From NCBI RefSeq assembly GCF_964340395.1, contig NC_135565.1:4794142-4858141 (forward strand): DNA of 64,000 bases, in the 5' to 3' direction. Both the position numbers and the translations under genes were made by a program. Source of the stretch: Glandiceps talaboti (Eukaryota; Hemichordata; Enteropneusta; Spengelidae). Below the pieces are notes generated by a model, which searched no databases, was not told the DNA's origin, and worked only from the letters and a program-made list of their open reading frames with translations. Shown here piece by piece: positions 53,972 through 64,000 of this stretch; position 1 is the first letter of the stretch, and each line of letters starts with the position of its first letter.

Positions 53972-55027
53972 GATAACATGTTGAACATATGCTAAAGACG
54001 CAGACAACAGACGTATCCTCATCCACAATTTATTTTATATGAAGCTTTAAAAGATATGTTCTGTCATGATTATGTTATAAGGTTTCTTGTAATCATATAT
54101 GTTGAGAACTAATCAGACGGCAACGACCGCCCAAAATAGAGGCAATTTCTTAGGAGAGTCATTGCATTATATAAACATTGCATGAATTTTGGCACAGTTA
54201 CCAAACAACACCAAATTGAACCTTGTTTGGCATTCATTGTTCTGTGGGTTTTGTTTATTGCGGTATGACGTGTATGTAAATTTCATTACCAATGATTATT
54301 CATAATACTTATTAGGCCAATTAAAAAAAAACTTCTTTTGGTTCTAGTTATGCGACTCCACCTAGTTTTATACGCCGACCCTAAACTTTTTTTTTACATA
54401 TTCGAGAAAAATAATAATAAAATCGCAAATATCATGAACGTCTCGCAAGAAATAGTGGGTGTGGTAACTGACAAACTTGAAAAGACAATTGTTATATAAA
54501 ACTATTCCTCCAATCTGTAATGGCTGTACATTTGATATGAAGAAATACACAATACAGAGACCATTTGGAAAACAATGGAAAACCTGAACTATACACTCAC
54601 ACATGACAAAAATATATAATAAAGTAAAATAAAACATATACCTACCCCACCTATTTTAAAATTGAATGTAATTGGAACCGCACATTTTGTTTTTACACCT
54701 TACCTTAAGATAAAATAGTTTCAGATATGATATGCAGTATTGTTCATCTAAAACCAGTGTGTGTCTGATAAGGTTCATGAAGCAGTTCAGGGCTGATAAC
54801 ACAATGAACGGGAAATCATGAAATGACACCAGAACCCATAGTTTATGTTTATTTTCATTTCCTTGAGTGACGTTCCCCCTTAAACAAACGAATAACGGTT
54901 AAAAGACAGTGTAATAACCTGGGATACACCCTAGTCGATCACCTAATATTTGTGAATTAAAGGTTAGAGTGTAAGCGATATTAATCTTTACAGATTTGTA
55001 AATGTTAACTTTCATTTTTGCATTCAG
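53972..55027. other. non-coding DNA, intronic
   Basis: No exon recognised before the acceptor at 55027. Confidence 0.4.
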
Positions 55028-55083
55028 GAATTGGCTTCCTAGTTCCTCACATCAGTCTATGTGTGTGGATCGATGTAGCCCCA
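55028..55083 (+). CDS. multi-pass membrane protein, exon A (of a partial gene)
   Basis: First confidently chained exon. Acceptor TTTTTGCATTCAG, donor CCA|GTGAGT. It needs one base from an upstream exon, then reads IGFLVPHISLCVWIDVAP and ends in phase 0. The alternative open frame is polar and would break the phase chain. The first 14 residues are hydrophobic enough for a membrane segment, ending in a short acidic turn. The upstream exon that supplies the split codon was not identified, so the N-terminus of the protein is unknown. Confidence 0.65.
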
Positions 55084-55941
55084 GTGAGTTCTTTTATAAT
55101 ATGTGCAATATATTTCAAAAGACAGAGCAATTTCTATTTTCAACCTTTTCTTAAGAAAAACTGATTAAGAAGACTGCATCGTTTTATTTCACACAAACCA
55201 ATGTTGAGAAGACTATTTCAAGGAAAAATTTCCCATTTTGATTGAAATTATAGTAAGTGTCTGTTGCTATGGTAACAGACAAGCTGCTTCACTATCCTAT
55301 CGGGACATAAATCTAAGCCAGTCTAGTTCTTCAGTAGTGCTTGTCCAGCTGTAATTGACACATACGTTGCCAAGGAGACCAGTTCAAGACGCAATTGAAC
55401 CACGAAATTTATAAATTCTACTACATGTACGTATTACATGTCCTGTCGACAGCATAAATCCGATTAAATAGAACCGTATGCGTAGCCAAAACAAAATAAT
55501 TAAAATGCGACTACTTGATTGATTAGCTTGCATTGATTAAAACAGGGTAAGCTAGCTTACAAGTGAAAATTGTGCTTGAAACAGTCACATTTATCAAATT
55601 CTTTGGTCTGAGCTACTGACAAGTAATAACTTAACTCATTTTCACATGTGTTGTTGTCTCAATAACATTATACTGCATTCTTGTTACTAAGCAACGGGCA
55701 CCTGTAATATGATTTGACAAAAATTGTCATATAAATTATTAATATTATTTTATAATTTTATTCAAAAATGAGGATTGGTAATTTTGTTCTTGTTTTGAGG
55801 AGCTTCATTGGCAATGATTAATTGTAAGTTTAGAATTGATTGATTGGGATACAATAAGAATTCAATAACGCTGACACTATAACGATTTTATTTAGATAAT
55901 TTTGTAAAATGCAACTTTGTAAATACCTTACATAAAATACC
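55084..55941. other. intron sequence, left part
   Basis: AT-rich intron between exons A and B. The intron also carries a foldback MITE and a mariner-like element. Confidence 0.5.
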
Positions 55942-56266
55942 TTAAAGAGACCATATGGATGGGAATTTTGTATTAAGCTTGGAGTTTTAATTGATAAAAC
56001 AACTCTACTTTAAATTAGTTTTCAACTTGAAAACTAAAGTCCGTCGTTTTAGCTCAATAAATAGCAAAGGGTTATCAAAATGTGTAAAAAAAATGTTAAT
56101 GTACGTACAATAACAAACATTTCACATAATTTTCGCTTTATTGAGGAACAATATTGTATATTGTATCTCACACTGTTTTTTTTCAAGACGAAAGATAAGG
56201 TAGAGTTGTTTTATCAATTAAAAATCCAAAATAAATACCCAATTTTCATCCATATGGCCCATTTAA
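55942..56266. mobile_element. foldback MITE, copy 2
   Basis: Arms begin TTAAAGAGACCATATGG and end with the complement CCATATGGCCCATTTAA. The central palindrome (ATGTACGTACAATAACAAAC) has lost part of its left half. It is more diverged internally than copy 3 and lies within an intron. Confidence 0.7.
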
Positions 56267-56569
56267 TGGGAATACACCCAAACTTTTGATATATAACCCT
56301 TGGCATGGATTGCTAAAAAGAAATATTCCTACACTATTTGTCTAAAATAAATAGTGATATTTACAAAAAAAATGCTTAAATCTGTTGAAGTAAATTGGTG
56401 AGGAAATAAGATTTTAACTATATAACAAACAGCGTATAGCTTTCCACACAGTTGACCCTACAGATGAGCGGTTAATAGTATCTAACGAAGAGGGATTCAA
56501 AATAGAGTAGTCCTCATAATTGCTTTATGTAGTTATCATCTCTCAGCAGAAACCTTTGGATTGTCGTTA

Positions 56570-56900
56570 CAGTAATGGACTGTTTTATGAATCTTTTTCA
56601 TCAAATCATCACAAAGTAAAAAGATTATAATAACTTCGTTCTTTTATAATAGTCAAATAATATAATATAATATAATATAATAACAATAGTTTCGCTGATA
56701 ATAATAGTAAATTGGGTTTATTAAAACTAAATTGTGACCAAAGTATAATGATTAAATTGCTTAATAATGAACCGAAAGATCTAGTAAATTACTTTCTGTT
56801 TCAGGAACAATCAAAAAGACTTCCATAAACATACATTCAGAAGTTCATTTAAAGTTACATATTTCGTTTGGCCTTTACATTATTAATTCACTATTATAAT

Positions 56901-56973
<73 letters not shown>

Positions 56974-57139
56974 CTGCTTGTCTGAACAAAGCATGATATG
57001 CATACATGTTATCAATATAATGTATCCAAGGAATAAATCATAAGATATTCTCTTTAACAGATTCATCAAATTCTTGGAAGTGATGACCACTGTATGCTAT
57101 CTGTACCACCTGGCCTTAGGTAAGTAGCCTTTCAATTGA

Positions 57140-57177
<38 letters not shown>

Positions 57178-57424
57178 CGTCCGCCAGTCCGTCCGTATGT
57201 TATGTGTATGTGTATGTAATTATTATGTATTATTAAGCAATTTAATCATTATACTTTGGTCACAATTTAGTTTTAATAAACCCAATTTACTATTATTATC
57301 AGCGAAACTATTGTTATTATATTATATTATATTATATTATTTGACTATTATAAAAGAACGAAGTTATTATAATCTTTTTACTTTGTGATTTGATGAAACA
57401 GATTCATAAAACAGTCCATTACTG
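56570..57424. mobile_element. Tc1/mariner-like nonautonomous element with ~197-bp TIRs
   Basis: Inverted arms 56570-56768 and 57229-57424 are nearly identical over almost 200 bp. They differ by a few bases and a small indel in the TTTTTCATCAAATCATCAC segment. The ends are CAGTAATGG...CCATTACTG and are flanked by TA (56568-56569 and 57425-57426), the hallmark of Tc1/mariner insertion. The ~460-bp interior has no transposase, only (CAA)n(CA)n at 56899-56970 and (TCTG)n at 57139-57183. High arm identity suggests recent insertion or arm homogenisation. It sits in the intron between exons A and B. Confidence 0.85.
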
Positions 57425-57426
57425 TA

Positions 57427-57544
57427 CGTATGTATGTATGTATGTTTGTATGAATCTATGTTCGTGTATGTATGTGTGTGTCTGTGTGTGTCTGTGTGTT
57501 TGTGTGTGTGTCTGTCTGTCTGTGTGTCTGTGTGTCTGTGTGTG

Positions 57545-57615
<71 letters not shown>
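57427..57615. repeat. (ATGT)n/(GT)n/(TCTG)n compound tract
   Basis: It begins immediately at the right end of the mariner-like element and runs to within 60 bp of exon B. Confidence 0.95.
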
Positions 57616-57619
<4 letters not shown>

Positions 57620-57673
57620 CATGCCACTACAACACAGAATGTGTCTAATATATTTGTTTTCTGCGTTATGTAG

Positions 57674-57722
57674 GATATGGCAGCTGTTCTCTGCTGGGGT
57701 GTTTTCAATTGTATCCTTACTA
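57674..57722 (+). CDS. multi-pass membrane protein, exon B
   Basis: A 49-bp exon between GTTATGTAG and A|GTAAGT. It starts in phase 0, matching exon A, and ends in phase 1. It reads DMAAVLCWGVFNCILT, a second short hydrophobic segment with two cysteines. The acceptor polypyrimidine tract (TTTGTTTTCTGCG) is weaker than the others. Phase agreement on both sides is the main support. Confidence 0.65.
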
Positions 57723-58334
57723 GTAAGTCAAATTACATATATCCTATTTTAATAGAGACATTCCCAAACAATTGCTATACATACATAATATACAATAAAA
57801 AGCACATATTAATGTCACAACATTGTCAAATTGTTAGCGGATCGGAGATGTGTACTAATAAAATGTCAACTCGTATGGTTAGATAATTTTGATATGTGAT
57901 TGGGAAACATCTCTAGATGTGTTTATAATTTCAGAAAAAATAAATTTAAAATTGAATTTACCAATCATTGAGTTTGCGACTTTTCAGTTTCTTGTCATTA
58001 TTACTGTAACGACCATACCTATTAGGGTAGCTGTGTGGCATCTTTCGAAATTACCATTTATAAAGTTTACAAAATGATCTCCCTTTCCTGTATTAGCCAT
58101 ACTGAGCTAGTACATACACAATGTTTTTTTATATCAGTAAGCAAACGGAAGACTATTAAAAGCCGGCAGTGTCGATTCTGCCAATGTCTGTCAGCAAGAA
58201 ATAATCTCTACTTCTACTTTAATCTATGTGATCTCAAACACGTAATGATGTTATTGCTATTTTGAAGATAAAAAAGATTACATTGTATAAATCATATGAC
58301 ATATTGTTCTCTATACAGACATTACTTTTTCCAG
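57723..58334. other. intron between exons B and C
   Basis: 612 bp with a GTAAGT donor and a TTTTTCCAG acceptor. Open frames here are not supported. Confidence 0.6.
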
Positions 58335-58418
58335 GGTACATGTTTGATGTTCCCTTTGAGTGTGACACAAATTACGCCTACATTCTTCCCGCTAGACTTT
58401 ATGGAGCTGCCTTACTTA
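58335..58418 (+). CDS. multi-pass membrane protein, exon C
   Basis: An 84-bp exon between TTACTTTTTCCAG and CTTA|GTAAGT, phase 1 to phase 1. After the split Arg codon it reads YMFDVPFECDTNYAYILPARLYGAALL. The front half is polar with a Cys and several acidic or aromatic residues, so it is probably a loop. The back half starts a membrane helix that continues into exon D. More GC-rich than the surrounding introns. Confidence 0.75.
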
Positions 58419-58834
58419 GTAAGTATAATAACGTATCGGGTTTCATTTTTCTGGAAGTGTACATTCTGAGGCGATCAGGCTAAAAAAATGTAAAACATGT
58501 ACCAAGAAGGTAAATTCAGGCTAAATATTATAAACGAAGGTAAAATAGCAATGAACGATTAGCCGACATCTACATCGGATTTTAATCAGATTGTGAATGA
58601 TATGTGCTTTGTACACAATGTAGTCTGCCATTACGCTTGGTTGTTTTGGGGCCAATAGATCATAGCCTCTTCAATATCTTCTTGGTGATTTGTTTCGCCT
58701 GAAAAAGTATTTAAAAAGTGAGTTTGTTCATGATTGACACTATCTTGTTTCTCACTGTGATTACGTCAACCTAGACTTCACCCAACAGAAATGAGATTCA
58801 AATAGCGCCCTCGTGCGATCTTGTTTTGTTGCAG
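58419..58834. other. intron between exons C and D
   Basis: 416 bp, GT-AG, nothing else recognised. Confidence 0.6.
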
Positions 58835-58936
58835 GTCTGGCGATTATGTTGTGGAGTGTCGTTTATTCTGTTAGCAAGCACGTAATGCGATGGAGTCTTA
58901 TAGCTGAAATGCTGTACTTTTCAATTCAAATATTAG
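58835..58936 (+). CDS. multi-pass membrane protein, exon D
   Basis: A 102-bp exon between TTGTTTTGTTGCAG and TTAG|GTAGAT, phase 1 to phase 1. The split codon gives Ser, then LAIMLWSVVYSVSKHVMRWS and LIAEMLYFSIQIL. This encodes the remainder of one membrane helix, a short basic loop (SKHVMR) and most of another helix. The donor GTAGAT is the weakest in the gene, but reading through it adds only intron-like sequence before a stop. Confidence 0.75.
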
Positions 58937-59079
58937 GTAGATATAAAAAGTTACGTTTATTTATATTTGTTAAATTTAGTGGACGATTTAGAAATGTTGA
59001 TGAGTATATGACAACTACGAACGTACACATTTAACCTAATTCATATGACAACCAACTCCCAAGACATTCTGATCTTCTG

Positions 59080-59303
59080 TCAAATGCATATGTTTATTGC
59101 ACGAACCCAAGTGCAAACTATTGTCATATGGTGGGCGTGCGTTCTCATGTGCTGCACCCTGTCTGTGGAATGCACTGACATTGGAAATACGACAAAAACC
59201 AACAAATAACGCGAAGAATTTTGAGATATATCTATTTTACAGAGCATTCTAACTCTCTGCGGTGGCTCTGAACTCTATCGTAGTGAAAAATGGTGCTTTG
59301 TAA

Positions 59304-59304
<1 letters not shown>
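59080..59304 (+). mobile_element. non-LTR retroelement 3' end in the last intron
   Basis: The + frame ends LSYGGRAFSCAAPCLWNALT, then FEIYLFYRAF and stop at 59250-59252. This is the canonical CR1/L2/Jockey-group ORF2 C-terminus (AFS.AAP.LWN). The 3' UTR (CGTAGTGAAAAATGGTGCTTTG) matches that at 26.25 kb and runs straight into TTGA repeats. Only ~55 codons are left. Confidence 0.8.
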
Positions 59305-59845
<541 letters not shown>

Positions 59846-59875
59846 AGTGAACATGTCTTAAGAAAATAAATGTTG

Positions 59876-60112
59876 AATGAGTGAGGGAGCGAGCGAGGAG
59901 CGAGCGAGCGAGCGAGCGAGTGAGGAGTGAGCGAGCGAGTGAGTGAGTGAGTGAGTGAGTGAGTGAGTGAGTGAGTGAGTGAGTGAGTGAGTGAGTGAGT
60001 GAGTGGGTTTGGGCGAGCGAGCGAGCGGGCGAGCGAGTGAGTGAGTGAGTGAGTGAGTGAGTGAGTGAGTGAGTGAGTGAGTGAGTGAGTGAGTGAGTGA
60101 GTGGGTGAGTCG
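59876..60112. repeat. (GAGT)n/(GAGC)n array
   Basis: About 235 bp of GAGT with GAGC blocks, separated from the TTGA array by 30 unique bases. It ends about 85 bp before the last exon, inside the last intron. Confidence 0.95.
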
Positions 60113-60198
60113 GTCAATCTTTGAGAGAAAGGATTGATAATGGAATAGCTATGGGTAAACCTTCCTCTCACATTTTCTTCCTTTTTCTCTCTTTTCAG

Positions 60199-60368
60199 TA
60201 ACAAGCTACACTCTATGGATGGCTGATGGTTTCACGTTTTGGACCAAACTAGTAATGATGTGTCGTTCACTATTTCTACTCATTACGCTATTCTTTTATC
60301 TTAGTCTATCAGGTTTGAAAGGACTCAGACGCGTCAGATCAGCTAGTGACCTGGATAAGTTGTCTTAG
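60199..60368 (+). CDS. multi-pass membrane protein, terminal exon E
   Basis: Last exon: acceptor TTTCTCTCTTTTCAG, stop TAG at 60366-60368. The split Val codon continues the phase-1 chain. It reads TSYTLWMADGFTFWTKLVMM, a strongly hydrophobic helix (RSLFLLITLFFYLSLSG) and a basic tail KGLRRVRSASDLDKLS. The tail is cytosolic by the positive-inside rule, and RVRSAS fits the basophilic (AGC-type) kinase pattern RxRxxS. The chained exons give about 150 residues with four or five hydrophobic segments. The family is not recognised. Resemblance to TMEM26-type proteins was considered but is too weak to claim. No clear AATAAA signal was found close behind the stop. Confidence 0.75.
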
Positions 60369-62384
60369 AGTATAAAATATTAGCTCAATTTTGATAAAGT
60401 GAAAGGCAGTTTTTGGACAGATTTTTTTGTATGAAATTAAACTTACCCTTTGTATGTGAAATGAATATTTTATATGTATATAGATATCAAGTGATTGTGT
60501 ATGCCTATACAGTTACTATGACAACCTATGTTGTTTTGACCTCTGATCTTATAACACAGCCGGGATGTTTACTTAAAAACATGATTGAATTTATTTTTGC
60601 GCTGTATTTCGCGAGAAAAAAGGTTCCAATGTTTGGTGTGATTCATTATTGAAAGCATATTGATACATATCACTGTTCTTGTAATACATTTTGGATAAAT
60701 CTTCATTATGTCTAGTATGCTTCTTTTGAAAACGAAAAAAAATAGATGTAATAAATTTATAACAAAGGAACAATTTCGTCAGTGCGCATGCGTCAGTACA
60801 ACTCTGAAATTGCAAAAAAAATAGCATACTTTCGACATTAATGCAGTAGACAATTAATATGCAGTCATCGACAGTGTAAATTTAGGGGAAACCCAGCTGT
60901 CTGAAGTGCGACATTAGATACCATATGATAATGCAATTAATGGTGGCCAATATAAATGACCACATTACGTCATAATCTTCGCCTGTTATTAGGCCGTAGT
61001 TGTTTTGTTGCTGTGGTAACGTGTTAATTCATAATATAGTGTGACATTTTTACTGACGGATGACGTCTAACAAATCCGTATGCCAAATCTGTATTAATGA
61101 ATGAGCCTTGCTGACATTGAAATTTTACGCATGCGCAACAAACGACAATGTCCCTTTATAAAAGTTTAAAACTTTGATTTCCAGTTCTTAACTTTGAAAT
61201 GTATATTTCATTTATATGTGGTATGTAGATACACGATATTTCACCGAACACGTTTACTTATTCCAAAAGCACTATTTGACCTTTGACTTCTTACACACTA
61301 TGACCTTTGACCTCATCATCACTACTCAAATAAGTTGAGGGTAATCTCACCACCGAGGTCAATCTTTGAGAAAATATAACAATTATGACTATTTGAGAGA
61401 AAAAAATTAACACAGTAATCGTAAAAAGTAAGTAAGTTTCCTGTCGCCGTTTAACGAAACTTGTCTATCTATCATGATTTCATAAGATTACGTTGGCATC
61501 GTAATTTGTTACGGCTAAGTGTATAGAATATGTCATATTCTGGTGAGCCAAGGGCCATTACGCAGTCATTTTCAAAAGAAGTGTCTCAAGAGGGCGTCCC
61601 ATGTCAGAATCAACACACTGTGACTAAAACAAATATGTGACGTAAAATAATGACGTTATCTGAAATAATTTGGTATGCCATTAACTGAAAGAGATCGAAT
61701 GCACCAACATTTGAAATTGGTAACTGAACAGTATTGTCTGTGGCTTAAGTTTTACACCATTGTGTATTTTTGATCACTTGAATATGTCGTACAGTATGGT
61801 TACTAAATAACACTTTATTTTGTCATAAATTCGCTATTTCGCCCAAAGTAAAATCTGTCATATTTGTGCACATCAGCACGTTTTTTGCTTATTTGCCTCT
61901 TCAAATGTTATGTTATCCCCAGTCAAAGGGCAGGGTAAATTCAAATTAGTGTGTTTTTGCTTTCATTTTGAGTATTAGCATTTACTAATGGATATACAAA
62001 TGTACTTCACTTCCCGTGTAAACCATGAAGTATTATGCGTAACGTTAATTGCCAACAATCTGGAGAGAGCGGATCGAAATGCTTCATCCAACCATGACAA
62101 AAAAAATAAACAGAATTTACAAAACATTAGACTTGTAAGTAGTTTAGAGTAAACACGTTCATATATTTGTTTTCTTAGGTTTTTAGACTATAAACTATTT
62201 TAAACTACTACAGGTGTTGTGTACTCATTTTACCTCAGACTGTAATTTCAAAATACACTTTGTAAACTGAATTCCGTCACAATTTACTGTTTAAAAAGTA
62301 AAGGAAGTGCCGTGTCTAATTTAATAAATACAAACTTAAAGCTTTGACACAGTGTGTTTTTGTATGTTAGCACAATATATAACA
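60369..62384. other. 3' UTR and downstream non-coding DNA
   Basis: The end of the transcript is not defined. Several AATAAA-like strings occur, none with convincing context. Apart from the half-sites at 61277-61313 nothing is recognised. Confidence 0.4.
61277..61313 (+). promoter_or_regulatory. paired DR1-type nuclear-receptor half-sites (possible)
   Basis: TGACCTTTGACTT (61277-61289) and TGACCTTTGACCT (61301-61313). The second is a perfect DR1, the arrangement bound by HNF4/PPAR-RXR-type receptors; the first has one mismatch. They lie on the same strand with starts 24 bp apart. Located ~0.9 kb downstream of the membrane-protein stop; function is inference. Confidence 0.35.
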
Positions 62385-62433
62385 CGTCACACACACACGC
62401 ACACAGGCGCGCGCGCACACACTACACGCGCGC
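62385..62433. repeat. (CA)n/(CG)n purine-pyrimidine alternating tract
   Basis: CACACA, GCGCGCGCGCACAC and CGCGCGCG blocks in near-continuous alternation, a sequence type prone to Z-DNA. A similar short tract is at 23725-23748. Confidence 0.8.
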
Positions 62434-62444
62434 GAGCAGAATGC

Positions 62445-62768
62445 TAAAGTGGCCATATATGGATAAGGATTTGGCATTAACTTTTGATTTTTCATTTATA
62501 AAACAATTTTATCATGGCTTCCTACTTGAAGAATAAATGTGAAACAACATATGCCAAGTCTTTGTAACTCAATAATTTACAAAAGATTAATAAATGTGTA
62601 AAATGTTTGTTATTGTATGTACAATAACAAACTTTTTTACATATAATGTTCTATGCTTTTTGCAATGAATTGAGTTTCAAAGACAGACTTTGTCAATGTT
62701 GTTTGAGCATTATTTCATATTAAAAATCCAAACTAAATACCCTAATCCTCATCCTTATGGCCACTAAG
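62445..62768. mobile_element. foldback MITE, copy 3
   Basis: The best-preserved copy. Arms begin TAAAGTGGCCATATATGG and end CCATCCTTATGG-type complement (CTTATGGCCACTAAG). The central palindrome GTTTGTTATTGTATGTAC / AATAACAAAC (62604-62631) is almost perfect. About 324 bp, non-coding. Confidence 0.75.
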
Positions 62769-63607
62769 AAATCGTTGAAGTGTAAGGCTTGGCTCCAATC
62801 AATGCTTTCAGAAATATGGAACAGACGGGACTGTTTATTTTTTTGACATTTTATTAGCAAACAAGCGCCAAATGTGTCTGTAGGATAAAAACAACTTGCT
62901 TCAATTATGCGTCAGACCGCTGACCAATCCTACCCCACCCCCTTCTAAACTTAATTGCCCAACATTGAAAATTGTTTAAGACTACACAATCAATTTCAAA
63001 TCAGTATTATACTAGTCTAGTGCTATGAATACAAAGCCAGTAAGTAGGGAGGAAAAATAGCTCTTTCATCAGACGCTTTAATGTGCTATGCATTTACTAG
63101 GGTGACATTTCTTTCATTTTTCAATTAGAAATTTGTTATAGAAATATTTAGGGATACAGAAAGATTCAATTAAAAGTAAATTCATTTTTGTAGGACGAGA
63201 ACTAAAATAGTTTAACCCCTTCCCACAAAAAAGAAAGACAAATAGAGAAGGAGGAATGTGCTGTTTTATCCTACATTGAATTATTCATCTCGCCCCCTAA
63301 GTCGATATTTATAAATTAAACAAAGCAACTAAAATGTCGAAAATCTAGGTGCAAATTTACCTTTCTGTTCAAAAATTAAAAAAATAGAGTAAGCCAACAT
63401 GACATGTAGTAAATGCTTGCAAATAATGTGTTATCTTTGAATAAAACGCACACCTTATTGGCTACATGAATATTAAAACTACGCTCCTCTATAAAACATA
63501 TCTACATTGTCATCAACAGTACAGATGAAGTCAGCTATGGAAGAGAAAATATGACATTAACTTTGTATCGAATTATATTTATATTGAACATTTCAATGGA
63601 CAATTCA

Positions 63608-63608
<1 letters not shown>
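62769..63608. other. non-coding DNA
   Basis: No gene or element recognised. Confidence 0.4.
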
Positions 63609-63641
<33 letters not shown>

Positions 63642-63676
63642 GCCGTTCTCCGTATGTATGTCTGCATATATGTATG

Positions 63677-63712
<36 letters not shown>

Positions 63713-63733
63713 TGTATGTATGTATGTATGTAT
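63609..63733. repeat. (TCTG)n and (ATGT)n tracts
   Basis: TCTG units (63609-63642), a short spacer, then ATGT units (about 63655-63733), adjoining the reverse-transcriptase fragment. Confidence 0.95.
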
Positions 63734-63749
63734 TTTCATTATGACTACA

Positions 63750-64000
63750 AAAACAGATTCATTCATGGTAGCTAGCGGTATGCAAATTAAACATCGCAAA
63801 TGTGGGATATTGCATGGTCAGCGAACTGGAAAGAACTGGAAAAAGAATGAAAAGACGGGAGATACACAAGTATCAATTCAAAATGCCCGTATACCAATGT
63901 ATGAGCGCGAACAAGCGTATACATATCTCGGCTACCAAATGAATATTGAAAACTCTTGCAACAATGAACAAGTTAATATACTTATATCGGAATTTAAAGA
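63750..64000 (+). pseudogene. non-LTR reverse transcriptase fragment, runs off the window
   Basis: A + frame open to the edge reads VASGMQIKHRKCGILHGQ, then a Lys/Asn-rich insert, then QNARIPMYEREQAYTYLGYQ. This is the post-YxDD part of a reverse transcriptase: the motif D region with the conserved K-C pair, then the IP...YxYLG block. The K-C-G-I-L and YLG spacing is closer to R2/NeSL-type elements than to the CR1/L2 group at 36 kb, but that placement is tentative. The 5' side is cut by the ATGT tract, so this copy is probably truncated. It is intact in frame as far as the window shows. Confidence 0.7.

Overview
This is AT-rich nuclear DNA from a metazoan, most likely an invertebrate. The evidence is small GT-AG exons separated by kilobase introns, several clades of animal retroelement, TA- and TAA-flanked MITEs and a very heavy load of simple sequence repeats. 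Nothing prokaryotic is present and I cannot place the organism to phylum. Nearly all long open frames here are low-complexity translations of microsatellites.

Gene content is thin. The only gene I can chain with confidence is on the + strand at the right side: five exons (55028-55083, 57674-57722, 58335-58418, 58835-58936, 60199-60368) whose splice phases agree at every junction. They encode the last ~150 residues of a multi-pass membrane protein with a short basic, serine-rich tail. I do not recognise its family and its 5' end was not resolved. Isolated well-spliced candidate exons lie at 45330-45423 and 18526-18679. I cannot show that either belongs to that gene.

Mobile DNA dominates. 3994-5240 (-) is a decayed Penelope-like retroelement (reverse transcriptase plus GIY-YIG region). 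35.5-37.4 kb (-) holds two 5'-truncated non-LTR elements in a row, and other non-LTR 3' ends lie at 26.15, 47.7 and 59.1 kb. A different reverse transcriptase runs off the right edge (63750-64000). DNA-transposon relics are a PIF/Harbinger-like MITE (7926-8188), a Tc1/mariner-like 855-bp element with ~197-bp inverted ends (56570-57424, inside an intron of the membrane gene) and a three-copy foldback family (53604, 55942, 62445).

The most interesting system is a dispersed family of hammerhead-ribozyme motifs at 3.8, 16.2, 26.8, 27.1, 27.4, 33.5-33.8, 43.6 and 48.1 kb. Each has CUGAUGA and GAAA boxes around a CGC/GCG hairpin. The two subfamilies keep helices I and III paired with different bases, i.e. 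covariation. One copy sits directly 3' of the Penelope-like coding remnant on the same strand, as expected for the pLTR hammerheads of these elements. Several copies form head-to-head palindromes, and most lie against (AT)n tracts. The best pair (33509-33551 on - and 33553-33595 on +) is separated by a single base.

The rest is AT-rich non-coding DNA with (AT)n, (ATGT)n, (AC)n, (TTGA)n and related tracts. Several tetranucleotide tracts begin where a non-LTR retroelement ends, suggesting that LINE tails seeded them.
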